46,592 bases of DNA from Sphingobium sp. Its GTDB lineage: Bacteria; Pseudomonadota; Alphaproteobacteria; Sphingomonadales; Sphingomonadaceae. This document shows positions 17,907 through 25,684 of this stretch, piece by piece (the first letter of the stretch is position 1; each line of letters begins with the position of its first letter). The notes beneath the pieces were generated by a model. It was not told where the DNA came from and ran no database searches. It saw only the letters and a program-made list of their open reading frames with translations. The translations under genes were made by a program, and so were the position numbers. Where the stretch lies: contig JACESO010000012.1 of assembly GCA_013911745.1 (NCBI GenBank), positions 1 through 46,592 of the forward strand, in the 5' to 3' direction.

Positions 17907-18845
17907 ATGAACAAGATTCTCATCGTAACCGGCGCCCTGATCCTGGCTGCCACCACGCCTGCATCCGCGCAGCTGCTCGGTGGCGGTGGCGGGCTCGGCG
18001 GCGGCCTCGGCGGCGGATTGGGCGGAGGCCTTAGCGGCATCGGCGGCAGCCTGGGCAGCCCGATCGGCGGCACCATCGGCGATGTACGCGGGCGGACGGA
18101 TGGCGCCGCCTCTGGGTCAGCGCGCTCGTCCGGAAGCACCCGCGTCGACCGGCGTCGCGGGTCGGTGTCGGCCGATCGCTCGGTCGATGGCAGCCTCACC
18201 GGCGCGGTCAATCAAACGCTGAACGGACCCGCCGGCGAAGCAACCGGCTCGGCTTCCGGCAACGCCTCGGGCAGCGCCAATGCCTCCGGCAACGCGCAGC
18301 TGGTCGGCACCGACGCCGTCCGTGACGCCGCGTCCTCGACCCGCTCGACCGTCGGATCGACGACCAACAGCGTCCGGTCGACGGCGGCCAACACGGTCGG
18401 CAATGCGCGCAACAGCGCCGGCACCATGGCCGGCAACGCGGCAGGCAGCGCGACTGGTTCCGCAAGTGGCAACGGCGCTGGCACCCTCAGCGCGACCGGC
18501 GATCAGCTTGCCCTCGCCAACAGCGCCGCGGCCAATGGCGCAGGGGCCTTCGCCGTGCAGCCGGGCATGGACATCCAGTCGGCCAGCGGCCAGACCATCG
18601 GCCGCGTGCGCCAGGTCGTCGCCGACAGCCAGGGCCGTGTCCAGTCGGTGGTCGCGGACGTCAAGAACCGCACCGCCACCCTGCCCGCCGCGAATTTCTC
18701 CGGTCAGGGCAGCGCCCTCGTCTCGGCCATGTCGCAAGGCGAAATCCGCAAGGTCGCGCAGCAGCAGGCAAAAGCCGAGGGCAGCGACAGCGCCGCCGCC
18801 AAGAGCAGCGGCAAGACCGACGCCCGTCAGGCTGACGCGAGCTGA
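17907..18845 (+). CDS. Secreted Gly-rich, low-complexity protein with PRC-barrel-like C-terminus
   Basis: 312 aa. Signal peptide MNKILIVTGALILAATTPASA. Residues 24-58 are a tandem GGGL repeat (four copies) grading into GIGGSLGSPIGG. Residues 65-212 are a Ser/Ala/Gly/Asn-rich disordered stretch with recurring SASGNASGSA-like units and few hydrophobics. Residues 215-285 look like a PRC-barrel (PGMDIQSASGQTIGRVRQVVADSQGRVQSVVADV), a beta-fold found in ribosome, photosynthetic and envelope proteins. The tail is charged. The protein could be a surface or periplasmic scaffold. It follows the S8 peptidase by 98 bases and carries two hairpins in its leader; it may be the main target of the neighbouring ECF sigma factor (inference). 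Confidence 0.78.
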   Translation: MNKILIVTGALILAATTPASAQLLGGGGGLGGGLGGGLGGGLSGIGGSLGSPIGGTIGDVRGRTDGAASGSARSSGSTRVDRRRGSVSADRSVDGSLTGAVNQTLNGPAGEATGSASGNASGSANASGNAQLVGTDAVRDAASSTRSTVGSTTNSVRSTAANTVGNARNSAGTMAGNAAGSATGSASGNGAGTLSATGDQLALANSAAANGAGAFAVQPGMDIQSASGQTIGRVRQVVADSQGRVQSVVADVKNRTATLPAANFSGQGSALVSAMSQGEIRKVAQQQAKAEGSDSAAAKSSGKTDARQADAS

Positions 18846-18850
18846 CAACC

Positions 18851-18882
18851 CATCCCGCCGGGCGCACCAGCCCGGCGGGATG
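18851..18882. terminator. 13-bp perfect hairpin between convergent genes
   Basis: CATCCCGCCGGGC (18851-18863) pairs perfectly with GCCCGGCGGGATG (18870-18882) over a 6-base loop. It lies just after the PRC gene stop (18845) and before the convergent DUF4198 stop (18900). There is no T-run, but stem length and position make a bidirectional terminator very likely. Confidence 0.75.
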
Positions 18883-18899
18883 ACCGCTTTCACGCACCA

Positions 18900-19535
18900 T
18901 CAGTCCCGGACGAAAGTCAATGTCGAGATGTGATAGATGGTCGCGACCTTCGCCTTCCCGAGCGACAGGTCGCCTTTCTGCTCATGCGATGCGGACAGGA
19001 TGTAGCGTCCCTTTTCCTTGAGCGGCACGGCAACGCGCCCTTGCGCATCGGTCGCCATCACCTTCGACCATTTGTCCGGCGAGATGACCGTCAGCTTCGC
19101 GGCCGGCAGCGGCTTGCCGTCGCGCAGCAGGACGAAGCTGTCGGCATTGGGTGAAACCGGCACGATTTCCATCGGCAGCGCGGCCCGCGTCTCGCTCCGC
19201 CCCGCCCGCGCATAGTAGATGACGCCTTCCTTCTTGCCTTCCTCGCCCCAGGGATCGAACACGCTGTCGTCGATCAGGCGAACGTCGCCCGCAGGGACGG
19301 CGACCTCGATATAGCCGACCTTGCGGATCTGCGGCGCGTGCGCGGCGGGCACGAGGCGCGGCGCCTTCAGCTTGGCAAATTCGGGATCGCCGCCTTCTGG
19401 CATCGCTTCGGCCGGCTCGCCCAGATAGATGCGCGCGGGGCCGGATGTGTCCCGTTCGACCCAGACTTCATGGGCTTGCGCCGAGGGCGCGACGGCAAGG
19501 ATGGCAAGCGCGGCAATCAGTGCTGATCTGGTCAT
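18900..19535 (-). CDS. DUF4198 periplasmic protein partnered with TonB receptor
   Basis: 211 aa. Signal peptide MTRSALIAALAILAVAPSAQAHEVWVERD; the mature protein begins with the His-Glu-Val-Trp motif typical of DUF4198 proteins, a family often placed with nickel, cobalt or iron uptake. The middle holds SVFDPWGEEGKKEGVIYYARAGR and the C-terminal half is Ig-like (DGKPLPAAKLTVISPDKW, VPLKEKGRYILSASHE). The N-terminal His after cleavage could bind metal. It starts 11 bases after the TonB receptor stop with GAGAGGAACC upstream, so the two are one operon and should share the Fur-like control. Exact function is unknown. Confidence 0.82.
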   Translation of the reverse strand: MTRSALIAALAILAVAPSAQAHEVWVERDTSGPARIYLGEPAEAMPEGGDPEFAKLKAPRLVPAAHAPQIRKVGYIEVAVPAGDVRLIDDSVFDPWGEEGKKEGVIYYARAGRSETRAALPMEIVPVSPNADSFVLLRDGKPLPAAKLTVISPDKWSKVMATDAQGRVAVPLKEKGRYILSASHEQKGDLSLGKAKVATIYHISTLTFVRD

Positions 19536-19546
19536 GGTGGTTCCTC

Positions 19547-21619
19547 TCAAAAACGATAGCCGATGGTGCCCATGACGTTGCGGGGCGCGCCCATGAAGCA
19601 GTCGCCGCGCGCCAGGCAGGACGCATAATATCTGTTGTTGAGCAGGTTGGTCGCGTTGATGGACAAGCGCCAATTGCGCCAGTCGATCTCCGCCAGCGCA
19701 TCGACCGTGGTCCGCGACGGCGTCACGATGGACCAGATGGAGCTGGTGGATATGCTCTTGCCGGTATGGACCACGCCTGCCCCGAGGCGCAGCTGGGCCT
19801 CACCCACGACGCCGAACGTCTTGGTGGTCCAGGCGGACGCGATATGGCGCGGCATATAGTCGAGGTTCGTGTTCACCTCCGACTTCAGCTTGTTGTACCC
19901 ATAGTTCAGCAACAGCTCGAAATTGCCCGGCAGCGTGTGGCTCGCTTCCACTTCGATGCCCTTTGTCGTCAGTTCGCCCGACTGTGTCGTCGCCCCGCTG
20001 GCGAGGTAGAGGACGCGGTTCCGCTCCTTGATGTGGAAGGCAGTGACCGTGACCAGCGTGTTCGGCTCCGGCTGCCACTTGACGCCGGCCTCGAACTGCT
20101 TGCCCGTCTGCGGCCTGTACGGATCGCCCATCGTGCCGTCGCCATTCTCGATCGATCCGGCGACCGGCAGGAAGCTCTCGGTATAGTTAAAGAAGGGCGA
20201 AATGCCCCAGCCCAGCTCCCCGATGATGCCCGCGCGGAAGGTCGTGGCATGGTCGGTGCTGCCCGCCGAGGACGTCACCCGGTCGCGGCGCACGCCAAGG
20301 ACGAGGGACACGCGGTCGTAAAAGCGGATCTGATCCTGCAGATAGGCACCCAGCTGCTTCTGGCTGACATAGCTGTAAGGCCCGGCGGGATAGTAAGTCC
20401 GCAGCGCATCCCGATCGATATCGTAGAGGTCGATGGTCTCATAACCGCGCGCATAACGCTTGCCGACCTTGTTCCAGCTATAGTCCAGCCCGACGAGCAG
20501 CCGGTGTTCGATATTGGCGCCGGTGTTGAAGGTGAACTGAAGATTGTTGTCGGTCGAAAATACGTTCATCCGCGCATCGCTGGCGTCGGCATAGAGGCCG
20601 ATGGTCCGGCCGTCGGCATCGAACGGATTTTGTGGGTTCGAATAGCTGTCCGCATAATGGGTGAAATATTGCAGGTCGCTGTCGATATAGCGCGCCTTGA
20701 GGCTAAGCTTGAGGTTGTCGGAGAAGCTGTGCGTGACAGACCCGCCCCCTTGGAGCGACCGGCCATTATAGCGGTCCCATCCCGGCTTTCCGACGAACGC
20801 ATATTGCCCCAGTCGGCCGGACGGGTTGGCGGTATTGGGCAGGAAGGTGCCCACGATCGGCAGGAACTGGGATGTCGATCCGGTGTCGTCCTCCTGGTAC
20901 AGTCCGGTCAGCACGATGTCCGTGTCGGGCGTCGGCTGCCAGCGGATCGACGGCGCGAACATCACCCGGTCGTCGGGCACATGATCGACATAGGTGTCGG
21001 CGTCTCGAACGCGGGCGACGCCCCGGACCGCCAGCGTGTCCGTCAGCGCCACATTGACGTCGCCCAGCGCTTCCTTGCGGTCGAAGCTGCCATAGACGAG
21101 GTTGATCTCCCCGCCCGTCCTGAACTCCGGCGTCTTGGAGACGAGGTTCACCAGCCCGCCGATCGACCCCTGGCCGAACAGCACGGACGCCGGCCCCCGG
21201 ACGATCTCGACACGGGAGAAATTATAAGGGTCGGACGTGATGCTGGCGTAATAGCTGAAGATGTCGCGCATGCCGTCCCGGAACTGAAGTGCGTCGATCC
21301 CGCGCACATTGAAGCCGTCGACACGCGTGTCGCGGCCATAGGGGTTCGCCAGCACGCCAGCCGCATATTTGACCGTGTCGCTGATGCTGATCGCCCCCTG
21401 CGACAGATACTGGTCGGCGGTGATGACCTTGATCGGCTGGGGCAACTGGATGAGCGGCGTGTCCGTCTTGGTGCCCGTGCTGGCGGCGGTGACGATGATG
21501 GTGCCTTCGGCATCGCCTGGCACGTCTGCCGCCCCCGGCGCGTAGTCCTGCGCCTGCGCCACAGGCCCACACAGCGCGAACAGAGCTGCGCCACACAGCG
21601 TCACGGATTTTACTGTCAT
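19547..21619 (-). CDS. TonB-dependent siderophore receptor
   Basis: 690 aa outer-membrane receptor. Signal peptide MTVKSVTLCGAALFALCGPVAQA. The TonB box and plug region (about 40-165) shows IIVTAAS, the FhuA/FoxA-like LPQPIKVITADQYLSQGAISISDTVKYAAGV, DGFNVRGID and VEIVRGPASVLFGQGSIGGLVNLVSK. The remainder is a 22-strand barrel ending in the classical C-terminal Phe (GTIGYRF). Family members import ferric hydroxamate and related siderophores; the ligand here is unknown. Two Cys in the last loop (ASCLARGDCFMGA) may form a disulfide. A Fur-like box 40 bases upstream of the ATG and the adjacent DUF4198 gene support iron-responsive expression. Ribosome site GAGGGGCC. Confidence 0.92.
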   Translation of the reverse strand: MTVKSVTLCGAALFALCGPVAQAQDYAPGAADVPGDAEGTIIVTAASTGTKTDTPLIQLPQPIKVITADQYLSQGAISISDTVKYAAGVLANPYGRDTRVDGFNVRGIDALQFRDGMRDIFSYYASITSDPYNFSRVEIVRGPASVLFGQGSIGGLVNLVSKTPEFRTGGEINLVYGSFDRKEALGDVNVALTDTLAVRGVARVRDADTYVDHVPDDRVMFAPSIRWQPTPDTDIVLTGLYQEDDTGSTSQFLPIVGTFLPNTANPSGRLGQYAFVGKPGWDRYNGRSLQGGGSVTHSFSDNLKLSLKARYIDSDLQYFTHYADSYSNPQNPFDADGRTIGLYADASDARMNVFSTDNNLQFTFNTGANIEHRLLVGLDYSWNKVGKRYARGYETIDLYDIDRDALRTYYPAGPYSYVSQKQLGAYLQDQIRFYDRVSLVLGVRRDRVTSSAGSTDHATTFRAGIIGELGWGISPFFNYTESFLPVAGSIENGDGTMGDPYRPQTGKQFEAGVKWQPEPNTLVTVTAFHIKERNRVLYLASGATTQSGELTTKGIEVEASHTLPGNFELLLNYGYNKLKSEVNTNLDYMPRHIASAWTTKTFGVVGEAQLRLGAGVVHTGKSISTSSIWSIVTPSRTTVDALAEIDWRNWRLSINATNLLNNRYYASCLARGDCFMGAPRNVMGTIGYRF

Positions 21620-21658
21620 AAAGGCCCCTCATGCCGAATCAATGCGGCGGGCCTACAT

Positions 21659-21677
21659 GATAATGATATCTATTCGC
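21659..21677. promoter_or_regulatory. Fur-box-like sequence upstream of the siderophore receptor
   Basis: GATAATGATATCTATTCGC matches the 19-base Fur consensus (GATAATGATAATCATTATC) at 14 positions, including the first ten. It lies 40 bases before the receptor ATG, in an AT-rich island inside GC-rich DNA, where a -10 region would be expected. A separate perfect palindrome GTGAT-T-ATCAC is found at 21706-21716. Confidence 0.65.
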
Positions 21678-21705
21678 AATAGCTCACATGTTGCTCTATT
21701 ATGTT

Positions 21706-21716
21706 GTGATTATCAC
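21706..21716. promoter_or_regulatory. Palindrome GTGATTATCAC
   Basis: A perfect 5-1-5 palindrome within the AT-rich 112-base gap between the esterase and the TonB receptor. The GATTATCA core resembles half of a Fur box, so it may be a second, upstream iron-regulator site; it is 87 bases from the receptor start. Confidence 0.35.
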
Positions 21717-21731
21717 GCTTTCCTCAACCGC

Positions 21732-22703
21732 TCAGCCCAGCCCCTGCGCCTTCGCCCAGGTGACGAACATTTCCTTCCACTGCCGCGCGGGCTCTCCCGC
21801 AGCGCCCGGATGACCGAACCCATGGCCGCCCACGGTGAACAGGTGCGTCTCCACCTTCACCCCTGCGGCCTTCAGCGCCGCCCGCATCTCCACGCTGTTT
21901 TCGACCGACACGACCGTGTCATCCTCCGCATGGGCTAGGAAGCAGGGCGGCGTGGTGGCGGTCACGTTCAGGGCCGGGCTATGGGCACGCTGCAGGTCGA
22001 CCGAAGGATTCGCGCCCAGCAGCATGTCGCGGGAGCCGCCATGCGCCAGCGGCAGGCTCATCGACTGCACGGCATAGATGGGCGCTGCAATCACCGGCCT
22101 CGCGCTCAGGCGGTCTGCCGCGTCCACCGGCTTGTAAACCGTCGCGTCATGGCGGGTGGCGAGATCCCCACACACATGCCCTCCCGCGGAAAAGCCGAGC
22201 GCGCCGACCTTCTCCGGATCGAACCCGTAACGCGCCGCGCGCGATCGGATGATCCGCATCGCGCGCTGCGCATCGGCAAGCGGCACGTCGGCGCGGTCTG
22301 CCCAGCCTTCGCCGGGCAGACGATAGTAAAGCACGAACACCGTCCAGCCGCGCTCGGCAAGCCAGGGACCGACCTGATAGCCTTCCGCATCGACGACGAT
22401 CACGGAGAAGCCGCCGCCCGGCGTCACCAGCAAGGCCGCGCCATTGGGCTTGGCGGGCCGAAAGACCTTCATGCGCGGGCGGGCGATGCCCTTGACCAGC
22501 CGGCTATGACGCTGGTCGTCCCCCATTTCGATGACCTGCTCCGTCGGCAGCACCGACGGCGCGCCGGGCGGGACGCCGGGCCACAGGTCGATTTCCTCGG
22601 CGGGAAAGGCGGGCCAGACGCCCGGCCGCTGCGCCGCCTGCGCGGAAGCGCCCAGCAGTCCGGTGACGATCCCGGCGAACAGCGTATCGCGGCGGCTCAA
22701 CAT
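21732..22703 (-). CDS. Secreted alpha/beta hydrolase (acetylxylan-esterase/BD-FAE-like)
   Basis: 323 aa. The N-terminus MLSRRDTLFAGIVTGLLGASAQA has a twin-arginine start, suggesting Tat export. The motif LWPGVPPGAPSVLP after the signal, the oxyanion GGGFSVIVVDAEGYQ and nucleophile elbow GFSAGG (Ser172) are those of the carbohydrate-esterase-like BD-FAE/AXE group. The acid is in HAEDDTVVSVENS and the His in VGGHGFGHPG. Such enzymes deacetylate plant polysaccharides or cleave feruloyl esters. Neighbours do not clarify the substrate, though GH51 elsewhere in the window points to plant or algal glycans. It is followed in the same direction by the TonB receptor, but the 112-base gap with a Fur-like site argues for separate promoters. 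Confidence 0.85.
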   Translation of the reverse strand: MLSRRDTLFAGIVTGLLGASAQAAQRPGVWPAFPAEEIDLWPGVPPGAPSVLPTEQVIEMGDDQRHSRLVKGIARPRMKVFRPAKPNGAALLVTPGGGFSVIVVDAEGYQVGPWLAERGWTVFVLYYRLPGEGWADRADVPLADAQRAMRIIRSRAARYGFDPEKVGALGFSAGGHVCGDLATRHDATVYKPVDAADRLSARPVIAAPIYAVQSMSLPLAHGGSRDMLLGANPSVDLQRAHSPALNVTATTPPCFLAHAEDDTVVSVENSVEMRAALKAAGVKVETHLFTVGGHGFGHPGAAGEPARQWKEMFVTWAKAQGLG

Positions 22704-22867
22704 GGTCTTCCCTCTCCTTTAAACAGCCACTTCTCTCCGCCGATCAAGGCCATGTCAAATCCTATAGGATCGGTGGCGCGGGCTTGAACGATCGCGACCG
22801 TGCAGCCGATCGATCGCTGATGCGTTGCCTCTCCTTCATTGGAAGCAAGGGAAGAGGAAGCGCGCGA

Positions 22868-23632
22868 ATGACGATCCGCTGGCCCAGTCAACTGATTATC
22901 GTCCGCCACGGCCAGAGCGCGGGCAATGTGGCGCGCGACCTGGCGCATGAGGCGGAAGAGGAGCGGATCATCCTCTCCACCCGCGACGCGGATGTCCCGC
23001 TCAGCGATCTGGGACGCGATCAGGCCGCATCGCTCGGACGCTGGTTCGCCCGCCGGCCGCCGGAGGATCGCCCGGAAATTCTCCTCTCCTCGCCTTATCT
23101 GCGCGCATGCCAGACCGCCACCATCTTCCGCGATCAGGGCGGCGCGCCGACGCAGGAGCCGATCTGCTTCGATGAACGGCTGCGCGAAAAGGAATTCGGC
23201 ATATTGGACGGACTGACCACGCACGGCATTCACAGCGTCTACCCGCAACAAGCGGATTTCCGCCAGCTGCTCGGCAAATTCTACCACCGGCCGCCTGGCG
23301 GCGAGAGCTGGTGCGACGTCATCCTGCGGCTGCGATCGGTGATGGACACCATATCCCTGCACTATGCGGGACGGCGCGTGATGATCTTCAGTCATCAGGT
23401 GGTGGTGCTCTGCCTGCGCTACATCCTCGAATCGCTGACGGAAAAGGACATTCTTGCGATCGACGCGGCAGGTGACGTCGCCAACTGCGCCATCACCGAA
23501 TATCGGCTCGACCCGGCCGGTCGCGGCGACGGCAAGCTGGTGCTGGCCCGCTATAATGTCACCGCGCCGATGGAGGAGGAGGACACGCGCGTCACCCAGG
23601 CGCCGGACAGGATCGCGGGTGCCCGCGGATGA
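22868..23632 (+). CDS. Histidine phosphatase family protein
   Basis: 254 aa. The phosphoglycerate-mutase-like signature is IVRHGQSAGN with Arg13-His14-Gly15; the second half has SSPYLRACQTA, an acidic ERLREKEFG and the second catalytic His in FSHQVVVLCLR. Length and the C-terminal tail fit broad-specificity phosphatases. The start at 22868 follows GGAAGAGGAAGCGCG; extension to 22784 would need a TTG and adds no conserved sequence. Its stop overlaps the nnrD start by 4 bases (ATGA), so the pair form an operon. Substrate is unknown; a link to NAD(P)H repair is only positional. Confidence 0.86.
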   Translation: MTIRWPSQLIIVRHGQSAGNVARDLAHEAEEERIILSTRDADVPLSDLGRDQAASLGRWFARRPPEDRPEILLSSPYLRACQTATIFRDQGGAPTQEPICFDERLREKEFGILDGLTTHGIHSVYPQQADFRQLLGKFYHRPPGGESWCDVILRLRSVMDTISLHYAGRRVMIFSHQVVVLCLRYILESLTEKDILAIDAAGDVANCAITEYRLDPAGRGDGKLVLARYNVTAPMEEEDTRVTQAPDRIAGARG

Positions 23633-24510
23633 CCTTTCCTCTGATCGACCGGGACTGGCTCCAAGACCACCCCCTGCCGCCGATGGAGGAAGGGTGCGAC
23701 AAAAACGGCCGAGGCCGGGCGCTGGTGGTCGGGGGTGCCGCCTTCGTGCCCGGCGCGCTGCTGCTGACGGGCGAAGCGGTCCTGCGCGCCGGCGCGGGCA
23801 AGGTGCAGCTCGCAACCGTCGAGAGGGTGGCGAGCCTGATCGGCGTCCGTATGCCCGAAGCGTCCGTCCTTTCCCTGCCCTCCGACGCAGACGGTGAAAT
23901 CGCGGCGGACGCGGCGACCTTGCTCAAGGAACCGATCGACCGCTGCGACGCGTTGGTGCTTGGACCCGGGATGAGCGCGACCGATCAGACTGAAACGCTG
24001 GTTCGGGCTCTCCTTGCCGCGCCGCGAGACGACCTTTCCATCCTCCTGGACGCTGCCGCCCTGACATCGGCCCGCGGCGATGCGGATGCCGTTCGCGCGC
24101 ATGGAGGCCGCATCGTCATGACCCCGCATCCCGGCGAGATGGCAACGCTGGCGGACATCGACATAGCCGAGGTCCACGAGGATCCGGCCGGAACGGCGAT
24201 CAGGATGGCGCGCCGGTTCGGGTCCATCATCCTGCTAAAGGGCGAGGAGAGTTTCGTCGCCGCCCCCTCCGGCGACATTCTCCACTTCAAGGGCGGCGGC
24301 GTGGGCCTCGCCACGGCGGGATCAGGCGATGTCCTCGCCGGGATCATCGGCGGCCTGCTCGCGCGCGGGGCAGAACCTGTGACGGCGACCGCCTGGGGCT
24401 GTTGGCTCCATGGGCAGGCCGGGCAGCTCCTGTCGGAAAGCATCGGGCGGGTCGGCTTTCTCGCCCGTGAACTTTCCCCGCTCGTTCCGGGTCTTTTGAC
24501 GGGGGTGTAG
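23629..24510 (+). CDS. nnrD: ADP-dependent NAD(P)H-hydrate dehydratase (stand-alone)
   Basis: 293 aa, equivalent to the C-terminal half of bifunctional Nnr/YjeF. It restores hydrated NAD(P)H using ADP. Motifs: GRALVVGGAAFVPGALLLTGEAVLRAGAGKV, LVLGPGM, the TPHPGEMA segment, and the ribokinase-like GSGDVLAGIIGGLLARG with its catalytic Asp. The NnrE epimerase domain, fused N-terminally in many bacteria, is missing here and is not in the window. The start overlaps the histidine phosphatase stop (ATGA), implying coupled translation. Confidence 0.9.
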   Translation: MTFPLIDRDWLQDHPLPPMEEGCDKNGRGRALVVGGAAFVPGALLLTGEAVLRAGAGKVQLATVERVASLIGVRMPEASVLSLPSDADGEIAADAATLLKEPIDRCDALVLGPGMSATDQTETLVRALLAAPRDDLSILLDAAALTSARGDADAVRAHGGRIVMTPHPGEMATLADIDIAEVHEDPAGTAIRMARRFGSIILLKGEESFVAAPSGDILHFKGGGVGLATAGSGDVLAGIIGGLLARGAEPVTATAWGCWLHGQAGQLLSESIGRVGFLARELSPLVPGLLTGV

Positions 24511-24649
24511 CCGAACGCACCTCCCGCAAAGAGCATCCTTTTTTCAGGCCCATGCTGGCGCGACGAGCGGGCCGGCCCCATATCATAGGCTCCATCTTTT
24601 CGCCTCCGGCTTCATGAAGAGGCGCCCCTTCAGATCAGGATAATGGCTT

Positions 24650-25519
24650 ATGAGTGACAAGGTCGCGATATTGGGATTGGGCATCATGGGCGCAGGCATG
24701 GCGCAGCAGCTGCTGAAGGCCGGCTACGACGTCACCGTCTGGAACCGCAGCCCCGCGCGGGCAGCGCCTCTGGTCGAGGCCGGCGCGCGGCAGGCGGACA
24801 GTCCGGCCGAGGCCGCGACCGGAGCGTCCATCGTCATCGCCATGGTGTCCGACAATGACGCCTCCCGCGCAGCCTGGGTCGGCCCGCAGGGCGCGCTCGC
24901 GGCGATGCGGGCGGGCGCGGTCGCGATCGACTGCAGCACGCTCGACCCCCACTGGATCGACGCGCTTTCGGCGGACATGAAGGCAGCCGGCATCCACTTC
25001 GTCGAAGCGCCCGTCACCGGCAGCAAGGTGCAGGCCGAAAGCGGCACGCTGCGCTTCTTCGTCGGCAGCGATGAAGAGAGCCTGGCGCTCGCCCGCCCGG
25101 TTCTCGACGTCCTGGGAAGCGGTGTCATCCATCTGGGACCGGCGGGCAGCGGCGCAGTGATGAAGCTCGCCAACAATTATATGGCCGGCGTGCAGGTCGC
25201 CTCCTTTGCCGAAGCACTCGCGCTGGTGGAAGCCAAGGGCCTGGACCCCAGGCAGGTCGCGGATGTCCTGCGTAACGGCGCGCCGGGCAGCCCGATGGTC
25301 GGCTTGATGGCCGACCGGATGCTGGAGCGGAATTACGACCCCAATTTCTTCATATCGCTCATGGCGAAGGATTTGGGCTATGCGGACGCGCTACTCGACT
25401 CGGTCGGCATCAGCTCCACCCTTGCCACCGCGGCGCGCGCCCGTTTTCTCGATGCCGATGCGGCGGGCCTGGGAAACAGGGACATCTCGGCGGTGGTGGA
25501 AACGCTCCGCAAGGCCTGA
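24650..25519 (+). CDS. NAD(P)-dependent beta-hydroxyacid dehydrogenase (glyoxylate/succinic semialdehyde reductase type)
   Basis: 289 aa. Rossmann motif GLGIMG at 9-14 with NRS after the second strand, suggesting NADPH preference. The substrate motif is APVTGSKVQAESGTL (119-133); the GSK form is typical of the GLYR/succinic-semialdehyde-reductase branch, whereas 3-hydroxyisobutyrate dehydrogenases usually have SGG. Catalytic Lys172 lies in KLANNYMAG. The C-terminal helical domain is complete. Ribosome site AGGATAATGGCTT. It stands alone, followed at some distance by a strong terminator (25650-25684). The specific substrate cannot be fixed from sequence. Confidence 0.88.
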   Translation: MSDKVAILGLGIMGAGMAQQLLKAGYDVTVWNRSPARAAPLVEAGARQADSPAEAATGASIVIAMVSDNDASRAAWVGPQGALAAMRAGAVAIDCSTLDPHWIDALSADMKAAGIHFVEAPVTGSKVQAESGTLRFFVGSDEESLALARPVLDVLGSGVIHLGPAGSGAVMKLANNYMAGVQVASFAEALALVEAKGLDPRQVADVLRNGAPGSPMVGLMADRMLERNYDPNFFISLMAKDLGYADALLDSVGISSTLATAARARFLDADAAGLGNRDISAVVETLRKA

Positions 25520-25559
25520 CGCCCTCTCCCGCGCCCTTTCATTATTTTGCGCTTAGCTG

Positions 25560-25684
25560 AACGTCGGGGTCATTGAAGGTTCATGCCGGGTGCCCCATAT
25601 GGGTCTTGTCACTCTCCCCCCTTTGGAGTGACACCCTCCCTGAACCTGGCCCCGTCGTGAGTTTACTCCGGCGGGGTTTTCTTT
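25560..25684 (+). ncRNA. Candidate structured RNA or 3' UTR ending in a strong terminator
   Basis: Between the dehydrogenase stop and the convergent MpaB gene, the plus strand holds CCCATATGGG (25594-25603), a perfect hairpin GTCACTC-N11-GAGTGAC (25608-25632) and a Rho-independent terminator at 25650-25684. Three ordered folds in about 100 bases, 40 or more bases after the stop codon, suggest a small RNA, either processed from the 3' UTR or independently made. I do not see a convincing promoter; the 5' end given is arbitrary. Confidence 0.3.
25650..25684 (+). terminator. Rho-independent terminator
   Basis: CCCCGTC (25650-25656) pairs with GGCGGGG (25670-25676); the inner GAGT/ACTC extends the stem, and TTTTCTTT follows. 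It overlaps the 3' end of the convergent MpaB gene and serves the plus strand only. Confidence 0.8.

Noticed and set aside
19445-21682. 745-aa open frame opposite the siderophore receptor
   Set aside because: Antisense shadow; the minus-strand receptor has complete plug and barrel motifs.
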